32,565 nucleotides of DNA. It comes from Microcystis aeruginosa Ma_MB_S_20031200_S102 (GTDB lineage: Bacteria; Cyanobacteriota; Cyanobacteriia; Cyanobacteriales; Microcystaceae). The position numbers and the translations under genes are program-made. The stretch is taken from NCBI GenBank assembly GCA_007095845.1, contig SFBI01000069.1, positions 1 to 32,565 on the forward strand, in the 5' to 3' direction. Positions 16,427 to 24,846 of this stretch are shown in pieces; positions within the stretch are counted from its first letter, which is position 1; each line of letters starts with the position of its first letter. The notes under the pieces are model-generated. The model ran no database searches, was not told where the DNA came from, and was given only the letters and a program-made list of their open reading frames with translations.

Positions 16427-16939
16427 TTACTGGACTCTAGAAATATTACCCGCTTTAATCCAACCTTCGCGACCATCGGACAGACGCACCCGATGCCATT
16501 GGCCATCGCTGCTGGTTCCCACCACACTGACTTTAGTATTATAATCCAGACCGCCGAGACGAGTCGATTCAGTGGTAGGTTGAGAGCGCAGACTTAAACC
16601 GCTTTGCCATGTCACCCGCGCTTGATAACCCTCGGATGTGGTTTCTTTTTTTCTTACTTCGGGACTAGGTTTCGGGGCGACTTTTGGTGCTGGTGCAGCC
16701 GTGGGAGACTCTTTCACCTCAGCTTGGGGTTGTTCTTGGACGGGAGTAGTGGGGATGGGTTTAGCAGCTTTTTCCTCCTTAGTTTCCTCTTTTTTCTCCT
16801 CGGTAAAGACGGGTTTAGGAGGATTAGAATTCATACCAGAGAGAAGCATATAGGCGACAGCAGTAGCCCCACCGACCAAAATCGCCACTCCTAGGACAAA
16901 ACCGACCATAAATTGTAATAAACCAGATAAACGCTTCAT
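16427..16939 (-). CDS. Membrane-anchored SH3b domain protein
   Basis: A 170-residue protein. Residues 8-35 form one membrane helix (FMVGFVLGVAILVGGATAVAYM is the core). Residues 37-105 form a Pro/Lys/Glu/Ala-rich low-complexity stalk. A C-terminal bacterial SH3 domain follows, with the hallmark segments GLSLRSQPTTESTRLGGL, VSVVGTSSDGQWHRVRL and GREGWIKAGNI. Such domains often bind peptidoglycan, so a periplasmic, cell-wall-associated position is inferred. It starts 12 bases after the ycf46 stop on the same strand and is very probably co-transcribed with it, the only clue to function. Confidence 0.85.
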   Translation of the reverse strand: MKRLSGLLQFMVGFVLGVAILVGGATAVAYMLLSGMNSNPPKPVFTEEKKEETKEEKAAKPIPTTPVQEQPQAEVKESPTAAPAPKVAPKPSPEVRKKETTSEGYQARVTWQSGLSLRSQPTTESTRLGGLDYNTKVSVVGTSSDGQWHRVRLSDGREGWIKAGNISRVQ

Positions 16940-16951
16940 ATTGTTGCTAAA

Positions 16952-18457
16952 TTAACTGTTAGGATTAACATTAAAACGATCATCGCGAGAGGCTAAACGA
17001 GCTTTACCGGACTTGGCCCAATCCTGTAGAAACTGGATCTGTTCTTGAGCAGTGCGGGCCAGGGGTATAATCTGACTAGCGGCCTCAAGCACATCATCGG
17101 TGTTAAAGTCGCGATTTTGACTAAACCCGATGTGCATCGCTTCCACGATGGTTTGTTCGATTTCTGCCCCCGAAAAATCGGGAGTTTCGTAGGCTAGTCG
17201 CTTTATATCATAACTTTTTAGATTATGGGGCCGGACTTTCCCCAGATGAACGCCAAAAATCTCCTCGCGGGACTTTTGACTAGGTAGTCCGACAAAAAAT
17301 ATCTCATCGAAGCGTCCTTTTCGCAACATTTCCGGGGGCAAAGATTGGATGTTATTAGCTGTAGCGACGACAAAAACCGGCGATTGTTTCTCCGCTAACC
17401 AAGTGATAAAAGTCCCGAAAACCCGTCCGGTGGTTCCCCCGTCACCTTTCCCATCCACTCCGGCGAAAGCTTTATCGATTTCGTCTATCCACAGCACACA
17501 GGGAGCTAAAGCTTCAGCGAGATTAATCATCTGACGGGTGCGTGATTCCGATTCTCCCACCAATCCGCCAAATAAACGCCCCACGTCTAGACGTAGTAGC
17601 GGTAAGTGCCAATGATGGGAAATAGCTTTCGCTGTCAGGGATTTACCCGTCCCCTGAATTCCCACCAATAGTAAACCCCGGGGATTGGGTAAACCGTAGG
17701 CGCGGGCGCGTTCACTAAAAGCACCACCGCGACGAATCAGCCAGTCTTTGAGATTATCTAGTCCCCCGATGTCAGAAATCTGCTCTGTGGCGGGATAAAA
17801 GTCTAATATCTGGGTTTGACGAATCGATTGGCGTTTTTCTGCCAAAATTAATTCCACGTCCTCTGGCTCAATTTGGCCGTGACTGGCTAAACATTTGGCT
17901 AAAACCCGACGAATTCTCTCTAGGGATAATCCTTGAGCAGAAAGCACTAATTCATCCAGGAGTGGTTCTTTTACCAGTTGTCTGGTGGCAGCGATTAATC
18001 GCTGGATTTCCTGTTTAATTTCTTCGCCACTGGGGAGGGGAAAATCGACGACGGTGATGACTTCGGTGAGATCCGAGGGGATAGACAGTTCAGGAGCGAC
18101 GATAATTAGGTTTTTAGGCTGAGATTTCAGGGAACGAGCAAGATTTCGCAATTTTCTGGCGATGGAAATATCTTCTAGAAAGCGCTGGAAATCGCGTAAA
18201 ATGATGATGGCGGCGATGTTAGACGGCAGCTTTTCGACGAATTCAAGAGCTTGGAGGGGATTGCGCCGAGCAAAGTTCTCATTATTGGGATTATCTTGAT
18301 AACCATCCACAAAATCCCAGACATAGACAGCGCGGTTATGGCTCTGTTTGGCCATATCGGCGATCGCTTTTTCGAGACGTTCTTCTTCTAGGGTGGTAAC
18401 ATAAATGAGAGGATAACGGGCCCGCAGCAGTAATTGAAATTCTTCACCAAAGCTCAT
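16952..18457 (-). CDS. ycf46: Ycf46-type AAA+ ATPase
   Basis: A 501-residue AAA+ protein of the Ycf46 family conserved in cyanobacteria and algal plastids. An N-terminal domain (about 1-220) begins [20 protein letters not shown]. The AAA module has Walker A GIQGTGKS (266-273), Walker B VLWIDEID (321-328), sensor ATANN and arginines in [13 protein letters not shown]-terminal helical lid follows ([19 protein letters not shown]). The Synechocystis member (Slr0374) has been reported to be involved in CO2 utilisation, which would fit the nearby cmp operon, though the two are about 3 kb apart and on opposite strands. It is followed at 12 bases by the SH3b gene. Confidence 0.88.
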   Translation of the reverse strand: MSFGEEFQLLLRARYPLIYVTTLEEERLEKAIADMAKQSHNRAVYVWDFVDGYQDNPNNENFARRNPLQALEFVEKLPSNIAAIIILRDFQRFLEDISIARKLRNLARSLKSQPKNLIIVAPELSIPSDLTEVITVVDFPLPSGEEIKQEIQRLIAATRQLVKEPLLDELVLSAQGLSLERIRRVLAKCLASHGQIEPEDVELILAEKRQSIRQTQILDFYPATEQISDIGGLDNLKDWLIRRGGAFSERARAYGLPNPRGLLLVGIQGTGKSLTAKAISHHWHLPLLRLDVGRLFGGLVGESESRTRQMINLAEALAPCVLWIDEIDKAFAGVDGKGDGGTTGRVFGTFITWLAEKQSPVFVVATANNIQSLPPEMLRKGRFDEIFFVGLPSQKSREEIFGVHLGKVRPHNLKSYDIKRLAYETPDFSGAEIEQTIVEAMHIGFSQNRDFNTDDVLEAASQIIPLARTAQEQIQFLQDWAKSGKARLASRDDRFNVNPNS

Positions 18458-18602
18458 AGCTATTCGTCTATAGTTTTTGCTATTTATATCGTCATCAGAA
18501 AATATATCAGTTAGCCGTCAGTCAGATCAGGATGGTAGGGATAATGGGTAATGAAGACGACGACAGCAAAAAACTTGAACAATAAAAACTAGAACAGTTA
18601 GA

Positions 18603-18620
18603 GATGGGGGTCAACCCATC
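18603..18620 (-). terminator. Weak hairpin downstream of queF
   Basis: GATGGG (18603-18608) pairs with CCCATC (18615-18620). It lies 20 bases past the queF stop on the minus strand, followed in that direction by CTCTAACTGTTCTAGTTTTT. Confidence 0.4.
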
Positions 18621-18639
18621 CCCAAACTAAACAATTATG

Positions 18640-19035
18640 CTATTCCTTTTTATACATCACCTCCACCACGGTATGTACGTTACCTCTGGGATGAAAATCC
18701 CCTTTAACTTTCATCTGCAAGGGTTCGCAAGCCGCTACCAAATCATCTAAAATTTGGTTAATTGCTTCTTCGTGGGAAATATAACGATCGCGATAACTAT
18801 TAATATAAAGTTTAATCGCCTTTAATTCCATCACCTTTTGATCGGGAACGTAGCTAAGATAAATAGTGGCAAAATCGGGATAACCGGAAAAGGGACATTT
18901 ACAGGTATATTCCGGCAGAGTGATCTGAATATCATAATTTCTGCCAGGGCGTGGATTAGGGAAAGTAATTAATGTTCCTTCGGCAATTTCTCTTTCCCCG
19001 TACTTAACTTCAATTTTTTCAGAAGACTGAACCAT
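18640..19035 (-). CDS. queF: NADPH-dependent 7-cyano-7-deazaguanine reductase (QueF)
   Basis: QueF (131 residues, single-domain type) reduces the nitrile preQ0 to the amine preQ1 in the synthesis of queuosine, a modified base of the tRNA anticodon. The catalytic cysteine lies in CKCPFSGYPDFA (C47, with D54 as general acid), and the QueF-specific NADPH motif appears as ELKAIKLY. The C-terminal GDFHPRGNVHTVVEV is typical. The length matches short-form enzymes. It diverges from the M20 gene across 219 bases. No other queuosine gene and no preQ1 riboswitch were recognised upstream. Confidence 0.95.
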   Translation of the reverse strand: MVQSSEKIEVKYGEREIAEGTLITFPNPRPGRNYDIQITLPEYTCKCPFSGYPDFATIYLSYVPDQKVMELKAIKLYINSYRDRYISHEEAINQILDDLVAACEPLQMKVKGDFHPRGNVHTVVEVMYKKE

Positions 19036-19254
19036 GTTTTTTCCTAACTAGACACTGCTTTCTATCATAGCTGGAATATTCTCTCGATAGGAGTTACCGA
19101 ATTAAGATATGAATAGTAACTCCCGTATCCTCTTAACAAATTAGCTTAGTCCCAGAATGCCGAGAAGACAGTTCAAGCAGAAAATCAGCCAAGCCCAATT
19201 TTTAGGTAAAAAATGATCTATGATTAACCCTAAAGATACTGTAAAACTGCTTTC

Positions 19255-20436
19255 ATGCTCTCCGAGATTAAAAACATAGCCGAGAGTCTCGCACCCCGAT
19301 TAGTGGAGATTCGCCGCCACATTCACGCGAATCCAGAGTTAAGTGGGCAAGAATATCAAACTGCTGCCTATATTGCCGGGGTTTTGTCTTCCTGTGGTCT
19401 ATCGGTGCAAGAAGCGGTGGGAAAAACGGGAGTTAAGGGAGAATTGCCCGGAAAAGGCAGTGATCGAAGGATTTTAGCCATCCGGGCCGATATGGATGCC
19501 CTACCGATCCAAGAAAAGACCGATTTAGACTTTGCTTCCCGTAAACCGGGGATTATGCACGCCTGCGGTCACGATGTTCATGCTACCGTCGGTTTAGGGG
19601 TGGCGATGGTGCTTTCCCGTCTCTCGGAACCTGTGGGGGGAAAAATACGCTTTCTCTTTCAACCAGCAGAGGAAATCGCCCAGGGGGCCAGTTGGATGAT
19701 CCGGGAAGGGGTGATGCGGGATGTCAGCGCCGTTTTTGGACTGCACGTTTTCCCCTCGATTCCGGCCCGATCGATCGGGGTTCGTTACGGGTCCTTAACC
19801 GCGGCTGCCGATGATCTAGAGATTTTTATTCAAGGGGAATCCGGCCACGGGGCCCGGCCCCACGAGGCCATCGATGCTATCTGGATCGCTTCCCAAGTAA
19901 TCACCACTTTACAACAGGCAATTAGTCGGACTCAAAACCCCTTGCGTCCCATTGTCCTCACCATCGGCCAGATTAGCGGTGGTCGCGCCCCCAACGTCAT
20001 CGCCGATCAGGTACGCATGGCCGGAACAGTGCGATCGCTACATCCAGAAACCCACGCTCATCTCCCGGAATGGATCGAGGGTTTGGTCACGAATGTCTGT
20101 GGCACATATAACGCAAAATGTCAAGTAAATTATCGTCGGGGTGTGCCATCGGTGCAAAATGACCAATTTTTAACCCGTTTGGTGGAAGAAGCTGGTTTAG
20201 AAGCTTGGGGACGGGATCGGGTTTTAATTCTCTCGGAACCCTCCATGGGGGCCGAGGATTTTTCCCTTTATTTGCAACAGGCCCCCGGTACAATGTTCCG
20301 TCTGGGAGTGGGTTCTACTAATCTCCTCAATCCTCCCCTTCACCATCCAGAATTTTTAGTGGATGAGTCGGCAATTCTGACGGGAGTGATTACTTTAGCC
20401 TACGCAGCCTATAAATATTGGCAAAGGGACGATTAA
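19255..20436 (+). CDS. M20-family N-acyl-amino-acid amidohydrolase
   Basis: A 393-residue M20D (HipO/AmhX-like) metallohydrolase expected to remove the acyl group from N-acylated amino acids or cleave related amides. The metal site is visible: HACGHDVHAT (Cys and His ligands), FQPAEEIAQGA (catalytic Glu pair), GLHVFPSIP, and the late histidine in PPLHHPEF. The dimerisation insert lies around residues 180-290 (GHGARPHEAIDAIW). The start is ATG 19255. The MEKHLA gene follows 22 bases later on the same strand, so co-transcription is likely. Exact substrate is unknown. Confidence 0.92.
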   Translation: MLSEIKNIAESLAPRLVEIRRHIHANPELSGQEYQTAAYIAGVLSSCGLSVQEAVGKTGVKGELPGKGSDRRILAIRADMDALPIQEKTDLDFASRKPGIMHACGHDVHATVGLGVAMVLSRLSEPVGGKIRFLFQPAEEIAQGASWMIREGVMRDVSAVFGLHVFPSIPARSIGVRYGSLTAAADDLEIFIQGESGHGARPHEAIDAIWIASQVITTLQQAISRTQNPLRPIVLTIGQISGGRAPNVIADQVRMAGTVRSLHPETHAHLPEWIEGLVTNVCGTYNAKCQVNYRRGVPSVQNDQFLTRLVEEAGLEAWGRDRVLILSEPSMGAEDFSLYLQQAPGTMFRLGVGSTNLLNPPLHHPEFLVDESAILTGVITLAYAAYKYWQRDD

Positions 20437-20458
20437 ACCGGTTTTTCAAGATAATTTT

Positions 20459-20923
20459 ATGGAAATTTGGCAAGATTTAGCTATTATAGCCTGGACAGAA
20501 TTGCTGCTGGATAGTTATGAACAATTAATCGGGCGATCGCTTTTACCCCGGATCGGTACTGGCAAAGAACAGAGTAAAATGCTCTTTTATGCCCCTTTTG
20601 TGCTGGTTTCCCACGGTACACAAACTAATCCGATCTTTAATTATGGCAATCGCAGCGCCCTCGATCTCTGGGGTTTAACTTGGCCAGAATTATTAGCAAC
20701 TCCTTCGCGAGCGACGGTAGAGGGAGAGGAACCCGCCCAAGAACGCCAAAAAATGCTGGATTTAGTCAAAAAACAAGGCTATATTAATGATTATCACGGG
20801 GTAAGGATCACAAAAAACGGTCAACTTTTTCGCATTGAAAAGGCGATCGTTTGGAATATCATCCATCGTGATGGCATTTACTGCGGACAGGCTGCCACTT
20901 TTGCTGATTGGATTTTTCTCTGA
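20459..20923 (+). CDS. MEKHLA-domain protein
   Basis: A 154-residue stand-alone MEKHLA domain, a PAS-like fold also found at the C-terminus of plant class III HD-Zip factors and seen singly in cyanobacteria. Visible features are FLHG-like VLVSHGTQTNPIFNYGN, ALDLWGLTWPELLATPSR, and a C-terminal QAATFADWIFL. A sensor or ligand-binding role is inferred from the PAS resemblance. It lies 22 bases after the amidohydrolase gene and 52 bases before the VOC gene, both on the same strand, so the three may form one unit. Confidence 0.85.
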   Translation: MEIWQDLAIIAWTELLLDSYEQLIGRSLLPRIGTGKEQSKMLFYAPFVLVSHGTQTNPIFNYGNRSALDLWGLTWPELLATPSRATVEGEEPAQERQKMLDLVKKQGYINDYHGVRITKNGQLFRIEKAIVWNIIHRDGIYCGQAATFADWIFL

Positions 20924-20975
20924 TTTAAACTCCCCAATCCCCCATCTCCCCACTTCCCACTCCTATCTTCTGAAA

Positions 20976-21410
20976 ATGCACCACGCTTCTATTCGTACCG
21001 CTAATATCCATCGGGCGATCGCTTTTTATCAGATTCTCGGTTTTACCCTAGAGGAAAGATTCACCACAGGTTATACTTTGGCCTGTTGGCTAACGGGGTT
21101 AAACGGACGCATCGAATTAATCCAAATTCCCCAACCGAAACCGGCAGCCGATGCTTTTAGTGATCAGCATTATGTCGGTTATTATCACTTGTCTTTTGAC
21201 CTAACAGAAAATGTCAGCAATTTACCAGAATGGTTAGAAAAATTAACAAATAACTTTCAGCAAGCCCATCAAGAGGATGCCGATTTGTATCAACCTTTAA
21301 ATATTCTTTTGCCACCGCAACAACAGATGATCGGCAATCATCTGTATGAAGTCACTTTTATTGCCGATACAGATGGTTTACCCCTAGAATTTATCCGTCG
21401 TCTAACCTAA
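20976..21410 (+). CDS. VOC (glyoxalase/bleomycin-resistance) family protein
   Basis: A 144-residue protein of the vicinal-oxygen-chelate fold with two beta-alpha-beta-beta-beta modules: HHASIRTANIHRAIAFYQIL (first) and GYYHLSFDL leading to LPLEFIRRL (second). The residues His3, Glu in RIELIQIP, His in YYHLSF and Glu in PLEFIRR are placed like the metal ligands of glyoxalase I-type enzymes, so a metal-dependent lyase or dioxygenase activity is possible. I start at ATG 20976; the frame extends to 20835 inside the previous gene. Its end overlaps by four bases the end of the convergent gene. Confidence 0.85.
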   Translation: MHHASIRTANIHRAIAFYQILGFTLEERFTTGYTLACWLTGLNGRIELIQIPQPKPAADAFSDQHYVGYYHLSFDLTENVSNLPEWLEKLTNNFQQAHQEDADLYQPLNILLPPQQQMIGNHLYEVTFIADTDGLPLEFIRRLT

Positions 21411-22075
21411 AAAGATTGTCCGACTTCTAAGACTTTTGTTTGGCCGTTGCGAGATAAAATAACCTGTTGATTGCCAACTTCCACTAAAGTCCAACCGTTG
21501 ATAAATTCCCCCGGAGAAATACGCGTAGTTATCCCCTGATTATCAAATAAAGCTGAAGATTGATCGCCTAAATCCATCACCCCCACCAGAGTATTTTTAA
21601 CCTGATTATTGGTAGGAATAACCAGTACCAACGGCGGATTTACTTGGGGGACAGCTGGCAATGCTGGTGACGAAGTTTCGGCCTTTGATGGTCTGACTGG
21701 GACAATTTTGGCCGTAGTTTCAGGAGTTTGAGGATAAACGGGAACGTAAATTCTTTCTATGATCTGAGGAGCGTTATTAACTGGTAAATTAGCGGGTGGT
21801 GCTGGTGGAACTGTTACTACTGGGGAAGGTATATTTTGGGGAGAAGAATTAGGAGTGGGGGATGAAGTTTGACCTTGGCGATCGATAATAGTCAGAGATG
21901 ATTGCAGATAGGCGATAAATTTTTGATCTTCTGGGGAAATGGTGCCATTTTGAGAAACAAGGACATTTTTTTGACTGATTAGCCATGCCACCACCCAACC
22001 TAGATAGACGCAAGCAATGACAAAAATAACTTTATCTAGGGGCATTCTGGGATTTTCTTTACGGCCCGCCGCCAT
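21407..22075 (-). CDS. Membrane-anchored proline-rich protein with PilP/GspC-like tail
   Basis: A 222-residue protein: a short basic N-terminus, one membrane helix (about 15-33, VIFVIACVYLGWVVAWLI), a long Pro/Ser/Thr-rich stalk (70-160), and a C-terminal globular domain of about 65 residues (LVGVMDLGDQSSALF, then ISPGEFINGWTLVEV, QQVILSRNGQTKVLEVG). The tail resembles the small beta domain of PilP/GspC-type inner-membrane proteins of pilus and secretion systems, a fold-level resemblance only. It is convergent with the VOC gene (4-base overlap) and divergent from the DUF3120 gene. Confidence 0.65.
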   Translation of the reverse strand: MAAGRKENPRMPLDKVIFVIACVYLGWVVAWLISQKNVLVSQNGTISPEDQKFIAYLQSSLTIIDRQGQTSSPTPNSSPQNIPSPVVTVPPAPPANLPVNNAPQIIERIYVPVYPQTPETTAKIVPVRPSKAETSSPALPAVPQVNPPLVLVIPTNNQVKNTLVGVMDLGDQSSALFDNQGITTRISPGEFINGWTLVEVGNQQVILSRNGQTKVLEVGQSF

Positions 22076-22188
22076 ATTTTTGCTACTCCTCGATCGCTGC
22101 TGTCGTTTCGATTCTAACAGGATAGCGCTCGGTTATTCCCCTTTGATTTTCCTCGATCGCCAAAAACAATTTTTTAATTTATCAAAAT

Positions 22189-22201
22189 CCCCCTAGGGGG
22201 G
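22189..22201. promoter_or_regulatory. GC-rich palindrome in divergent promoter region
   Basis: CCCCCTAGGGGG is a perfect 12-base palindrome set in AT-rich DNA between two divergent genes (21407-22075 minus, 22266 plus). It could be an operator or a short hairpin. Nothing identifies the binder. Confidence 0.3.
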
Positions 22202-22265
22202 ATACAATGAAAAAAGAATGATGTATCTTAATATAAGTAAAGTTTTGTAACAATTCTGAAATCTT

Positions 22266-22967
22266 TTGCTCAACTCTAGCCTAATCCCCAGCAATCCCGA
22301 TCGCCTGAAACCCCTAGTCCCTAACTGGGAAAAATGTCAGTCCGTCTTGTGGACAGCAGCATTTTTGGTATCAGTCCCCGTATTCCTACAAGCACCCCTA
22401 GTGCGTTACTATCCCGAAATTAGCCTCAGTTTGACCATTTTCTGGGTGGGGTTAGGAATTTGGCTGCTCAAACAAGCAAAAATCAATCTTTGGGGGGATT
22501 TACTTTTGGGCTTTAGTTGGAGTTGGTTAGCAGGTTCTTTATACTGGGGTTGGTGGCGTTGGGAACCGTTGCTCCATATTCCCATGGAAGCGATCGGGCT
22601 GCCCTTTGTTCTCTGGGGATTATACAAAGGTCGCGGCAAAGTGGGCAATCTTTTCTATCTCGGTTCTTTGTTAGGAACCGCCATCACCGATGTATATTTT
22701 TATCTAACGGGACTAATTCCCTACTGGCGACAATTAATGACCGTGGAACTAGACCCCAACCTAGTATCGCCAGTATTTCATGACGCTTTAGCCCAAATTC
22801 AGACCCCCTGGGGCATCAGTTGGGCGATCGTGTTGCTCAACTTGCTCTTAGCAATTGGTATCTATCCTTTGCAAAAACGGGTATGCCACTGGTGGGCATT
22901 TAGCGGAGCCGTATTGAGTACAATTTTAGTCGATGGTTTATTTTGGATTACCGCTTCTCTAGCCTAA
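22266..22967 (+). CDS. DUF3120 membrane protein
   Basis: A 233-residue polytopic membrane protein that I recognise as the cyanobacterial DUF3120 family; function unknown. About six hydrophobic helices are visible, with characteristic tryptophan-rich segments (WSWLAGSLYWGWWRWEPLLH) and TDVYFYLTGLIPYWRQLM. An in-frame TGA at 22257-22259 excludes an upstream start, and no ATG or GTG occurs at a sensible place, so translation most likely begins at TTG 22266. This is unusual and worth noting for expression level. Confidence 0.8.
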   Translation: MLNSSLIPSNPDRLKPLVPNWEKCQSVLWTAAFLVSVPVFLQAPLVRYYPEISLSLTIFWVGLGIWLLKQAKINLWGDLLLGFSWSWLAGSLYWGWWRWEPLLHIPMEAIGLPFVLWGLYKGRGKVGNLFYLGSLLGTAITDVYFYLTGLIPYWRQLMTVELDPNLVSPVFHDALAQIQTPWGISWAIVLLNLLLAIGIYPLQKRVCHWWAFSGAVLSTILVDGLFWITASLA

Positions 22968-22973
22968 GGGTTT

Positions 22974-23115
22974 GGCTCTCTTGGATTTGGTGGGTAAAAT
23001 GTATTCTAAGATACAGTCCTGCCGGCGAGGGAGTGGAAGGAACCATAGAGATACAGAGGACATAAAGATCGATCATTATGTAAGTTAAACTTATCACACA
23101 GAGCCTAGAAGAGCC
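22974..23115. mobile_element. MITE-like dispersed repeat, copy B
   Basis: The second copy of the element at 6211-6380: 142 bases, bounded by GGCTCT and AGAAGAGCC. The word GGTGGGTAAAATGTATTCTA is shared exactly with copy A, and most of the rest matches with scattered substitutions. It lacks the palindromic insert of copy A. It begins seven bases after the stop of the DUF3120 gene, so it may be read as its 3' untranslated region. Confidence 0.75.
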
Positions 23116-23374
23116 GTCGAACTACTAAGCTCACGCCGAGATCCGAACCGCCGAACAGAGTCAGTCCTGATGGAAAACTTTTCACCACCAGAGATGAAAG
23201 AGGTTTCTTTCCCTACACCCCATACCCTCTTTCAAGTCAGTAGTCAGGAGAATTTCGGTTTTTAATAATCGGATTTAGTATAAAATCACAGACCTGCCAG
23301 AATTACACCTTGCTGTCTCTGGGGAAAAAATGCCACAATTAGAAATAATTAGCATTTGATATAGCAATTAATCT
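23116..23374. other. Upstream region of the P450 gene
   Basis: Non-coding remainder between the repeat and the P450. The last hundred bases are AT-rich and may contain the P450 promoter, but no convincing -35/-10 pair or ribosome site could be placed. Confidence 0.35.
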
Positions 23375-24760
23375 ATGAAAATCCTGCCCAAGGTTAAAGC
23401 CCCTACGTTCCTGCAAATGGCACAATGGATTATTAATCCCGTAGCTTTTATGGAAAATGCCGCCCGCAATCATGGCGATATTTTTAGCACAAAAGTGGGT
23501 TTAACTGTAGATAATTTTATCTTTGTCAGTAGTCCTGCAGCCCTACACCAGGTTTTAACTAATGACCGTAAAAAATTTTCGGCACCGGGGGAAGCAAATC
23601 GGATTATTGCCCCGATTATCGGTGATTATTCCGTCGTCATGTTAGACGGAGACATCCACAAAAAACGCCGTCAGCTTTTATTGCCACCTTTTCACGGGGA
23701 GAGAATGCGTTTTTACGGCGATTTAATCTGCGATATTACCCTAAGAGTAATGGCAGAATTGCCCGAAAATCAACCTTTTAAAGCCCGTTCAGTGACCACA
23801 GCGATTGCTTTACAAGTAATTATGGAGGCAGTTTTTGGAATTAGTCAAGGGGAACGTTATCAAACCTTGAAAAAAAATCTGGCTGAAATGCTCGATATTT
23901 TTAACTCTCCGGTGATGGCTTCTTTGTTATTTTTCCCAATTTTGCAGGCTAATTTGGGTGCTTGGAGTCCCTGGGGAAAATACCAGCGTTCCCAAGCAAA
24001 AATTGATGATATTATCTATACAGAAATTGCCGAAAGAAAAGCTAATCCTAACCCCAACCGTACCGATATTTTATCACTGCTGATGTCGGCTCGCGATGAA
24101 GAGGGCAACCCGATGAGTGATAAGGAGTTGCGCGATGAATTAATGACCTTATTATTCGCAGGTCATGAAACCACGGCCACCGCTATGTCTTGGGCGCTCT
24201 ACTGGACCCATCGCTATCCAGAAATTAAAGCAAAAACTCTCCAAGAAATGGCCACTTTAGGAAATAATCCTAACCCCATTGACATAACTCGATTACCCTA
24301 TCTTTCTGCGGTTTGTTCGGAAACTTTACGGATTCATCCCGTGGGAATGTTAACTTTTCCCCGAGCAGTGGAAGAACCAGTAGAACTGGATGGTTATGCT
24401 TTAGAAAAAGGGACAATGATTATGGGTTGTATTTATCTGGCCCACCACCGCGAGCAAACTTTCCCTGATTCTCATACTTTTAAACCAGAACGCTTTTTAG
24501 AAAAACAATTCACCCCCTACGAATATATGCCTTTTGGTGGTGGAGCGCGTCGTTGTATCGGAGAAGTTTTAGCTATCTACGAGATGAAAATCGCTGTCGC
24601 CACAATTTTGGCCAATTATCAGCTAACTCTAGTTAATAATACTCCCGAAAAACCCAGTCGCCGCGGTCTCACTCTTGCTCCCTCCCGAGGAGTTCCCATG
24701 GTCTTAAAAGGACGACGGGAACCTCTGGTGACTGCCCCGATGCTCGCCGAAATTTCTTAA
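23375..24760 (+). CDS. Cytochrome P450 (CYP110-like)
   Basis: A 461-residue soluble-type P450 mono-oxygenase. Diagnostic elements are the I-helix FAGHETTATAMSW, the K-helix ExxR in SETLRIHPVG, PERF in the meander, and the haem-binding FGGGARRCIGE with the thiolate C394. The stretch RRQLLLPPFHGERM is typical of the C-helix. It most resembles the cyanobacterial CYP110 group, which acts on fatty acids or terpenes in other strains; that subfamily assignment is from memory of motifs. No terpene cyclase or redox partner gene lies beside it. It ends in a strong intrinsic terminator. Confidence 0.93.
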   Translation: MKILPKVKAPTFLQMAQWIINPVAFMENAARNHGDIFSTKVGLTVDNFIFVSSPAALHQVLTNDRKKFSAPGEANRIIAPIIGDYSVVMLDGDIHKKRRQLLLPPFHGERMRFYGDLICDITLRVMAELPENQPFKARSVTTAIALQVIMEAVFGISQGERYQTLKKNLAEMLDIFNSPVMASLLFFPILQANLGAWSPWGKYQRSQAKIDDIIYTEIAERKANPNPNRTDILSLLMSARDEEGNPMSDKELRDELMTLLFAGHETTATAMSWALYWTHRYPEIKAKTLQEMATLGNNPNPIDITRLPYLSAVCSETLRIHPVGMLTFPRAVEEPVELDGYALEKGTMIMGCIYLAHHREQTFPDSHTFKPERFLEKQFTPYEYMPFGGGARRCIGEVLAIYEMKIAVATILANYQLTLVNNTPEKPSRRGLTLAPSRGVPMVLKGRREPLVTAPMLAEIS

Positions 24761-24785
24761 AAAAACTGACAAAATATTGTACAAT

Positions 24786-24824
24786 CAGAGTTATGGTATC
24801 TCATATCATAACTCTGTTTTTTTT
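24786..24824 (+). terminator. Strong intrinsic terminator after the P450 gene
   Basis: CAGAGTTATGGTAT (24786-24799) pairs with ATATCATAACTCTG (24803-24816) with one mismatch and loop CTC, followed by eight T (24817-24824). The ATG at 24793 lies inside the ascending arm, which argues against its use as the start of the next gene. Confidence 0.9.
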
Positions 24825-24846
24825 GTCAATAAAATTGGTGATAATT

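Noticed and set aside
24793-24846. Upstream ATG as start of the MsrP gene
   Set aside because: It lies inside the stem of the P450 terminator, and the extra residues do not fit the family N-terminus.
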